Both the position numbers and the translations under genes were made by a program. Below are positions 59,156 through 64,000 of a stretch of DNA of 64,000 nt, piece by piece. Under the pieces are notes generated by a model, which did not search any database, was not told where the DNA came from, and saw only the letters and a list, made by a program, of their open reading frames with translations. How positions within the stretch are numbered: the stretch's first letter is position 1; each line of letters begins with the position of its first letter. The DNA is from Chitinophaga pinensis (GTDB taxonomy: Bacteria; Bacteroidota; Bacteroidia; Chitinophagales; Chitinophagaceae), in the NCBI RefSeq assembly GCF_007896845.1, contig NZ_VOHS01000023.1:1-64000 (forward strand), written 5' to 3'.

Positions 59156-60522
59156 TATTGTTGTGCGACTTCGTTGATCCATTTCAGATATTGCTCTCTC
59201 AGGGAAGAAACAATCTCCGGATGCTGTGCCGTCAGATTCTTCATTTCTGCTGTATCCTGTTGCAGATTCACGAGGAAAAGCTCATCAGGTCCTGTTTCGG
59301 TTTTCTTTGCACCAGAGGGATTATGCAGTAGTTTCCAGTTACCCTGTCTTACGGCCCACTGCGGATTCTCATTTGTACCTTGTGACTGCCAGAAGAATAT
59401 GTCATGGGGTGAGACGGTCTTCGGAGAAGTGATCACCTGCTGAATATCTTTTCCGTCAATCTTCCGCTGAGGTAAAGCCACTTTACACAGTCCGGCGAGT
59501 GTAGGATACCAGTCTATATTCACACATAGCTGATCACGTACTTCATTTTCAGGCAAATGGCCCGTCCACCGGATAATAGCGGGTACGCGTATACCGCCTT
59601 CAAACAGACTGAATTTCGCACCTCTGTACGGACCGGTAAAACCGCCACCGCCAAAGCTTCTGTCTTCTGTAGAATGTCCCTGATCGGACTGGAATACGAC
59701 AATTGTATTTTCCGCCAGTCCGAGGCGATCCAGCTGTTTCAATACCAGTCCGATTTTCTCATCCATGGTGGATACTGCGGCGGCATACATCCTGCGTGGT
59801 GCCGGCAGGTCTTTATAATATTGTCTCCATTTCTCTTGTCCCTGTAAAGGGTAGTGAGGCATATTGATGGCCCAATACAGGAAGAATGGTTTGTCAGCCC
59901 GCTTATTTTTCTCCAGAAATCCGTTTACCTCCTGTACTGTCAGGTCAGCGAAGAACTTTCCATCTTCCCAGATCTCCTGTCCGTTTCTCCACAGGTCATG
60001 TCTGTTAGGACCAGCCCAATAAAAGTAATGTGAATAGTTATCTATACAACCACCCATAAAGCCAAAGGAATAGTCAAATCCCTGTTGATTCGGCATGGTT
60101 TCCGGTGAATAACCGATATGCCATTTACCGATGTGCGCCGTCGTATAGCCGCCATCTTTAAACATTTCCGCCATTGTATACTGCGTTCCCGGCATTCCGG
60201 CATGTCCTTCTTCGCTGGGCGCATTATTATCCAGTTGCGCACGCTGCGGATATCTGCCCGTCAGCAGGGAAGCACGGGAAGGCGAGCATACGGGAGCCGC
60301 TGCATAGAATTGACTAAAACGAACCCCTTCTTTGGCGAGGCGGTCAATATTAGGGGTGTACAGATCCTTTGCACCATAACAGTTCACATCCAGAGTGCCC
60401 TGGTCATCTGTGTAAATTATAAGTACATTCGGCCTTTTCTGTTGCTGCGCAAATAGTGGAGCTGCCAGAAAGCAAGACAGCGCAACCATGGCACTTAAGC
60501 GTCTGATTCTCATCGGTAACAT
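59155..60522 (-). CDS. Sulfatase (arylsulfatase/N-acetyl-sugar sulfatase type)
   Basis: 455 residues. A signal peptide (MLPMRIRRLSAMVALSCFLA to LFAQ) gives a periplasmic enzyme. The active-site motif APVCSPSRASLLTG has Cys79, which sulfatases convert to formylglycine. The metal-binding IIYTDDQG pair (Asp39, Asp40), HIGKWHIGYSP, and later INMPHYPL and QSDQGHSTEDRSFGG (substrate/metal side chains) are all present. It hydrolyses sulfate esters from polysaccharides or glycans in the S1 family. The modifying enzyme (anSME or FGE) is not in this window. The family has many subfamilies; the target sulfate position is not predicted. Confidence 0.9.
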   Translation of the reverse strand: MLPMRIRRLSAMVALSCFLAAPLFAQQQKRPNVLIIYTDDQGTLDVNCYGAKDLYTPNIDRLAKEGVRFSQFYAAAPVCSPSRASLLTGRYPQRAQLDNNAPSEEGHAGMPGTQYTMAEMFKDGGYTTAHIGKWHIGYSPETMPNQQGFDYSFGFMGGCIDNYSHYFYWAGPNRHDLWRNGQEIWEDGKFFADLTVQEVNGFLEKNKRADKPFFLYWAINMPHYPLQGQEKWRQYYKDLPAPRRMYAAAVSTMDEKIGLVLKQLDRLGLAENTIVVFQSDQGHSTEDRSFGGGGFTGPYRGAKFSLFEGGIRVPAIIRWTGHLPENEVRDQLCVNIDWYPTLAGLCKVALPQRKIDGKDIQQVITSPKTVSPHDIFFWQSQGTNENPQWAVRQGNWKLLHNPSGAKKTETGPDELFLVNLQQDTAEMKNLTAQHPEIVSSLREQYLKWINEVAQQ

Positions 60523-60651
60523 GATTTTTAAACTAAAAACGGAACGGACAAGATATAAAAATCGGGATAAGTTCTGTATAACTTCGGGATGGCTGGTATA
60601 AGAATATATATACTTATATTAATATATTTGCTTTAAAATAATATTTCCCTG

Positions 60652-61146
60652 ATGGCATTCCGCGGGTTTCTTCCTTATATCGGCATTGTTGTGTGTTTTG
60701 GCATAATTTACTGGTTAACAATGATGATCCCGAACAACGTACTTTATCTAGGTTTCAAGAGTAGTCTGCTGGAAGCGGACCGGAAAACTATTTATCAGGG
60801 GTGGATCTTTACCTATGGTTTGTCTTTTACCCTTTTACTGGTGAATCTTGCGGAATTGTTGTCCTCTAAAGAAGACCGTTACTGGCTGCGGATCGGCAAA
60901 TCCTTGTTGACCATCATCTTTACATATGCTGCAGGCGCCGTAGTGTTCCTGCTCATGAATACAGAAGAATATAATATGTACCTGTATGCCCGGGACATCC
61001 CTGCCGGTGTATACTGTTGTGTGGCGCTGGCAATCACCGCCGGATTACTGGTCATATTACAGCTGCTAAGTGCCCGTCTCAGGGCAAGAGCAGGCGCTGC
61101 TTTCCTCGAAGAATACTTCCCGTCCTGGCTCCGGTTTGACAGATAA
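60652..61146 (+). CDS. Four-TM membrane protein, hypothetical
   Basis: 164 residues, MAFRGFLPYIGIVVCFGIIY. Four hydrophobic segments (IGIVVCFGIIYWLTMMI, WIFTYGLSFTLLLVNLAELL, LLTIIFTYAAGAVVFLLM, GVYCCVALAITAGLLVILQL) with short loops (SSKEDRYWLRIGKS) and a positively charged C-terminus (ARLRARAGAAFLEEYFPSW). I recognise no domain. It is in the same direction as the helicase gene and ends 63 bp before it, but a -7 box of the helicase lies in that gap, so it may not share a transcript. Confidence 0.6.
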   Translation: MAFRGFLPYIGIVVCFGIIYWLTMMIPNNVLYLGFKSSLLEADRKTIYQGWIFTYGLSFTLLLVNLAELLSSKEDRYWLRIGKSLLTIIFTYAAGAVVFLLMNTEEYNMYLYARDIPAGVYCCVALAITAGLLVILQLLSARLRARAGAAFLEEYFPSWLRFDR

Positions 61147-61180
61147 TGCCCGTCAGGCAATGAATGTGCAGGATTAGCAG

Positions 61181-61188
61181 TACCTTTG
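61181..61188 (+). promoter_or_regulatory. Bacteroidota -7 box (TACCTTTG)
   Basis: TACCTTTG matches the TAnnTTTG -7 consensus exactly and lies 22 bp upstream of the helicase ATG at 61210. A -33 TTTG at standard spacing was not found, so the promoter is likely but not certain. Confidence 0.5.
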
Positions 61189-61209
61189 CCGTTCATTTTT
61201 ATCAGTATT

Positions 61210-62550
61210 ATGACTTTTGATGACTTAAACCTGAGCAGACCTTTACTTAATGCACTGGAAGACCTGGGCTACAAAACGCCTACGGCCATACAGCAAAAGG
61301 TGTTCTCAGTAGTGATGTCCGGGCAGGATGTATGTGGCATTGCCCAGACTGGTACGGGAAAGACTTTTGCTTATCTGTTGCCCTGTCTGCGACAGTTTAA
61401 ATTCTCCAAAGAACGCTTTCCGCAATTACTTATTCTGGTACCTACCCGTGAACTGGTAGTACAGGTGGTGGACGCTGTTAAACAGCTGACACCCTATATG
61501 AGCGTGGAAATAGCCGGTTTTTACGGAGGTGTGAATATGAATCCGCAAATGGAGATCGCCTCCGGTAAACTCGATGTAGTCGTAGCGACTCCGGGCCGTC
61601 TGGTGGATATCGTGTTGAGCGGTACACTGAAACTCAAGGCTATTAAGAGGATCGTCATCGATGAGATGGATGAAATGCTGAACCTGGGTTTCCGTCCGCA
61701 GGTAGAACGTATCCTTGACCTCCTGCCTGTCAGAAGACAAAACCTCCTGTTTTCTGCTACTATCACAGAAGACGTGGAAAAGCTGATACAAACACACTTC
61801 AACGCCCCTGCGACCGTCGAAGCAGCACCCGCTGGTACTCCATTGAAGAATATCAGCCAGTCCGCTTATGATGTGCCGAACTTCTATACAAAAGTAAACC
61901 TCCTCGAACTCTTGCTGGCGAAAGACAGCACAATGAACAAGGTGCTGGTGTTTGTCGCTACCAAAGAAATGGCAAATGACCTGTATGAGCAACTGGAGAC
62001 TAAGTTCCCCGAACAGGCAGGTGTGATCCATTCCAATAAAGCACAGAATCACCGTTTCAATACAGTGAATAAATTTAAAGACGGTAGCTACCGCTTTATC
62101 ATCGCTACCGATATCATTGCCAGAGGTCTTGATATCGCAGAAGTGTCGCATGTAATCAGTTTTGATACACCGGAAGTACCCGAAAGTTATATGCACCGTA
62201 TCGGAAGAACCGGTCGTGCTGACAAAGAAGGTAATTCCATCCTGTTCACCAAACCACAGGAAAAGGAAAACAAAGACAATATCGAGGCTCTGATGAATTA
62301 TCAGATCCCTGTATTGCCTTTACCGGAAGAACTGGTGATCTCTGATGTGCTGACGGAAGACGAAAAGCCACAGGTGAAAATGAAGAACTTCCTTATCAAA
62401 CTGCCCAGCAAAGATGAAGCAGGACCTGCCTTCCATGAGAAATCAGCAAAGAATAAAAAGGTGAATGTGAAGATCCGTCATGCGGATAAGATGAAGCTGA
62501 AGTATGGTAAGCCGAAAACAAGAGGTGCGAAACCAAAGAGGAAAAGATAA
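61210..62550 (+). CDS. DEAD-box ATP-dependent RNA helicase (RhlE-like)
   Basis: 446 residues from ATG 61210 (MTFDDLNLSRPLLNALEDLG). Motifs in order: Q motif YKTPTAIQQKV, motif I AQTGTGKT, Ia PTRELV, Ib TPGRLVD, motif II as DEMD in VIDEMDEMLNLGF rather than DEAD, motif III SAT, IV-VI including VIHSNKAQNHR, IATDIIARGLDI and YMHRIGRTGR. The two RecA folds are complete. A basic tail (NKKVNVKIRHADKMKLKYGK) likely binds RNA. Such proteins remodel RNA in ribosome assembly and cold adaptation. The DEMD variant keeps both acidic metal ligands, so ATPase activity should be retained. Confidence 0.93.
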   Translation: MTFDDLNLSRPLLNALEDLGYKTPTAIQQKVFSVVMSGQDVCGIAQTGTGKTFAYLLPCLRQFKFSKERFPQLLILVPTRELVVQVVDAVKQLTPYMSVEIAGFYGGVNMNPQMEIASGKLDVVVATPGRLVDIVLSGTLKLKAIKRIVIDEMDEMLNLGFRPQVERILDLLPVRRQNLLFSATITEDVEKLIQTHFNAPATVEAAPAGTPLKNISQSAYDVPNFYTKVNLLELLLAKDSTMNKVLVFVATKEMANDLYEQLETKFPEQAGVIHSNKAQNHRFNTVNKFKDGSYRFIIATDIIARGLDIAEVSHVISFDTPEVPESYMHRIGRTGRADKEGNSILFTKPQEKENKDNIEALMNYQIPVLPLPEELVISDVLTEDEKPQVKMKNFLIKLPSKDEAGPAFHEKSAKNKKVNVKIRHADKMKLKYGKPKTRGAKPKRKR

Positions 62551-62580
62551 ATTAATTACGAATTAGCATGCTATAATATA

Positions 62581-62615
62581 AAAGAGGCGTCTGCAATAAG
62601 CGGACGCCTCTTTTT
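62581..62615 (+). terminator. Terminator after helicase gene
   Basis: AAAGAGGCGTC and GACGCCTCTTT pair perfectly around TGCAATAAGCG, with TTTTTG after. It lies about 30 bp beyond the stop. Confidence 0.8.
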
Positions 62616-62688
62616 GTATGCCATCAAAATAGTTCAGCAGATAGTTACTGTGAAAATCGTTTAGTCTTTAATTCGTGAGTCCTGACTC

Positions 62689-63999
62689 CTAATTGCCTCC
62701 GGCCGCAGGCCAGGTATTTTCTCCCTGTTGCATTTTATCCATCACCGCCTTATAATCAGGCTGTTCATTCTCCGGGGCCAGTACCACTGCCTTATCCATC
62801 CATTTCAGTGCTTCCTCCTTATTTCCGAGCCGGTACAACAGGTTGGCATAAGTGCTCATGGTAAATGAATTCCTTTCCATATCCACCGCTTTCTCCATCC
62901 ATTTTAACGCCTGATTTAATAACGTAACGTCACCTGTGCCTTCAAACACTTTCTTTGAAATACTGGCAATTTTAGCAGGAGAGAAACTGCTGCCACCGTG
63001 TTGAAGATAGTCCGTTAAGGTATCTGTCAGTGTTTTATAGTTACGCGTTTTCTTTACGTCTGCATCCATTTCCAGCAATACGAGGAATTGCCGGCGATGT
63101 GGATCAGGAATAGAGCTGGTATCTGCATGCTTTAATGCCAGCATCGGCAATAAAGGTTTGCTACGCTCTTGCGGAACAAATGGAGCATGTATCTGCCGTA
63201 ATACCTCCATTGGTACTTTTACAACTGCACGATCATATGTGATCAATCCATTTTCTTCTATTTCCACATCAAAAGGTTCGGTATAGATAGAGCCGGATTG
63301 TCCATCTGTTTCATATTGCTTCAGCTTTTTCACCATGGAGGAATACTTTTCAGTCATCTCGGAGGGCGTAATCTTTACATATCCCCAACCTGCGGCAGCA
63401 TTCCATTGATGTCCTTTTACAGGTACGCCTACGCCACCCCATTCTCCCAATACGCGTGCTTTTCCCGGTACGGCAGGCGCAATGCCCGGGCCCGGATAGT
63501 CATGTATATCTGCCAGATCACTGCCCGGCCATTTATTGACCACTGTGGTGGCGCCTTCCTTATCGTAGTTCTCTCCGGTATGTCCGTTAATCAGCCGCGT
63601 AGGATCTTTCTGATGAAACCATTGCGTGAGCCGTGGCTGGTCGTAACTATACCAGCCCTCATTGAACAATACCCAGCATATAATAGAAGGATGGTTATAT
63701 AACTGTTGCACATTTGCTTCATTATCTGCTTCAAATGCAGCTTTTGCGTCTGCGTCCAGACTGGCACAGGTGACCATGTCCTGCCACACCAGCATACCTA
63801 GTTTATCGGCATGATAATACCAGCGTGCGGGTTCTATTTTGATATGCTTACGGATTGTATTGAATCCCATGCTTTTAATAGCGGCGATATCAAAACGTAA
63901 GGCCTCGTCAGTCGGAGCCGTGTAGATACCATCCGGCCAGAAGCCCTGATCCAGCACGCCGAGGTTATAAGTGTATTTATTATTCAGGAAAATACGTTC
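62689..63999 (-). CDS. Glycoside hydrolase family 2 protein with TPR-like C-terminus (5' end outside window)
   Basis: The last about 436 residues of a longer protein whose start lies beyond position 64000; the frame is open to the edge (ERIFLNNKYTYNLGVLDQGF before WPDGIYTAPTDEALRFDIAA). GH2 TIM-barrel features: GFNTIRKHIKIEPARWYYHA, VWQDMVTC, acid/base Glu in CWVLFNEGWYSY, later EWGGVGVPV and nucleophile-region SGSIYTEPFDVE. Residues of the last 110 carry two tetratricopeptide-like repeats (LLNQALKWMEKAVDMERNSF, MSTYANLLYRLGNKEEALKW with MDKAVVLAPEN), not usual in GH2. It probably acts on beta-galactosides or beta-glucuronides; the sugar-binding domains that would help decide are outside the window. 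Confidence 0.8.
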   Translation of the reverse strand, partial: ERIFLNNKYTYNLGVLDQGFWPDGIYTAPTDEALRFDIAAIKSMGFNTIRKHIKIEPARWYYHADKLGMLVWQDMVTCASLDADAKAAFEADNEANVQQLYNHPSIICWVLFNEGWYSYDQPRLTQWFHQKDPTRLINGHTGENYDKEGATTVVNKWPGSDLADIHDYPGPGIAPAVPGKARVLGEWGGVGVPVKGHQWNAAAGWGYVKITPSEMTEKYSSMVKKLKQYETDGQSGSIYTEPFDVEIEENGLITYDRAVVKVPMEVLRQIHAPFVPQERSKPLLPMLALKHADTSSIPDPHRRQFLVLLEMDADVKKTRNYKTLTDTLTDYLQHGGSSFSPAKIASISKKVFEGTGDVTLLNQALKWMEKAVDMERNSFTMSTYANLLYRLGNKEEALKWMDKAVVLAPENEQPDYKAVMDKMQQGENTWPAAGGN

Positions 64000-64000
64000 T

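Noticed and set aside
1..64000. CRISPR array or prophage
   Set aside because: No regularly spaced direct repeats of 25-40 bp and no phage structural genes are visible; the phased repeats at 50.3 kb have 11-bp spacing and no spacers.

Overview
The window looks like a chromosome segment of a Bacteroidota bacterium, most likely Chitinophagaceae and close to Chitinophaga. The basis is several secreted proteins with type IX secretion (T9SS) C-terminal sorting domains of both the A type and the gliding-motility-associated B type, a large fused GH5-GH18 enzyme, many Cys-lipoproteins, a fatty acid desaturase next to a lipid A-type acyltransferase, and promoter -7 boxes of the Bacteroidota TAnnTTTG kind. 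No plasmid or phage backbone is visible.

Layout. (1) 1-6.1 kb: five consecutive genes (SGNH hydrolase, MFS exporter, TetX-like monooxygenase, two-module CE1 esterase, small lipoprotein) all carry reading-frame breaks, and every break is compatible with loss of single bases, mostly in short homopolymers. (2) 6.4-15.9 kb: a DUF1330 protein divergent from a Crp-type regulator, a lipoprotein, the C-terminal stump of a large serine recombinase, an ABC exporter operon (NEW3 protein, ATPase, permease), a group II intron with its reverse transcriptase, and a tRNA-Leu. Footprints resembling tRNA 3' ends suggest past integration events. (3) 16-24.7 kb: an alpha-glucan/trehalose divergon, treZ-treY on the minus strand and an alpha-glucosidase plus glgX on the plus strand. 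(4) 24.7-32 kb: GNAT, YdeI-like and CvfB-like genes, then two T9SS-secreted enzymes: a GH5/GH18 double glycosidase with fascin-like modules and a zinc metalloprotease with a crystallin domain. (5) 32-39.8 kb: one five-gene minus-strand operon of response regulator, histidine kinase, TolC, RND pump and membrane-fusion protein. (6) 40-49.9 kb: two paralogous surface proteins with SprB-like repeats and T9SS type B tails, an I42-type inhibitor, a lipoprotein, a pair of polytopic membrane proteins, and a gingipain-like C25 peptidase homologue. (7) 50-64 kb: desaturase plus acyltransferase, GH29 fucosidase, AraC regulator, a Tat-exported DsrE-like protein paired with a diheme TsdA-like cytochrome, a tiny gene with a decayed tandem copy beside a membrane protein, GDPD, sulfatase, DEAD-box helicase and the 3' part of a GH2 gene with a TPR-like tail running off the window.

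How it fits together. The theme is a saprophyte that attacks polysaccharides (beta-glucan and chitin, fucosides, sulfated glycans, ester-decorated plant polymers) and stores or remodels alpha-glucan: GlgX debranches, TreY and TreZ turn maltodextrin ends into trehalose, and the GH13 glucosidase trims oligosaccharides. Efflux and possible drug-inactivation genes (MFS, TetX-like enzyme, RND) fit life among antibiotic producers. No complete new defence or mobile system is demonstrable. The most unusual items are the GH5-fascin-GH18-fascin protein, the signal-less C25 homologue, the DsrE/diheme-cytochrome pair, the tandem small-gene duplication next to a membrane protein, and a 27-bp inverted repeat built of 11-bp units at 50.3 kb.
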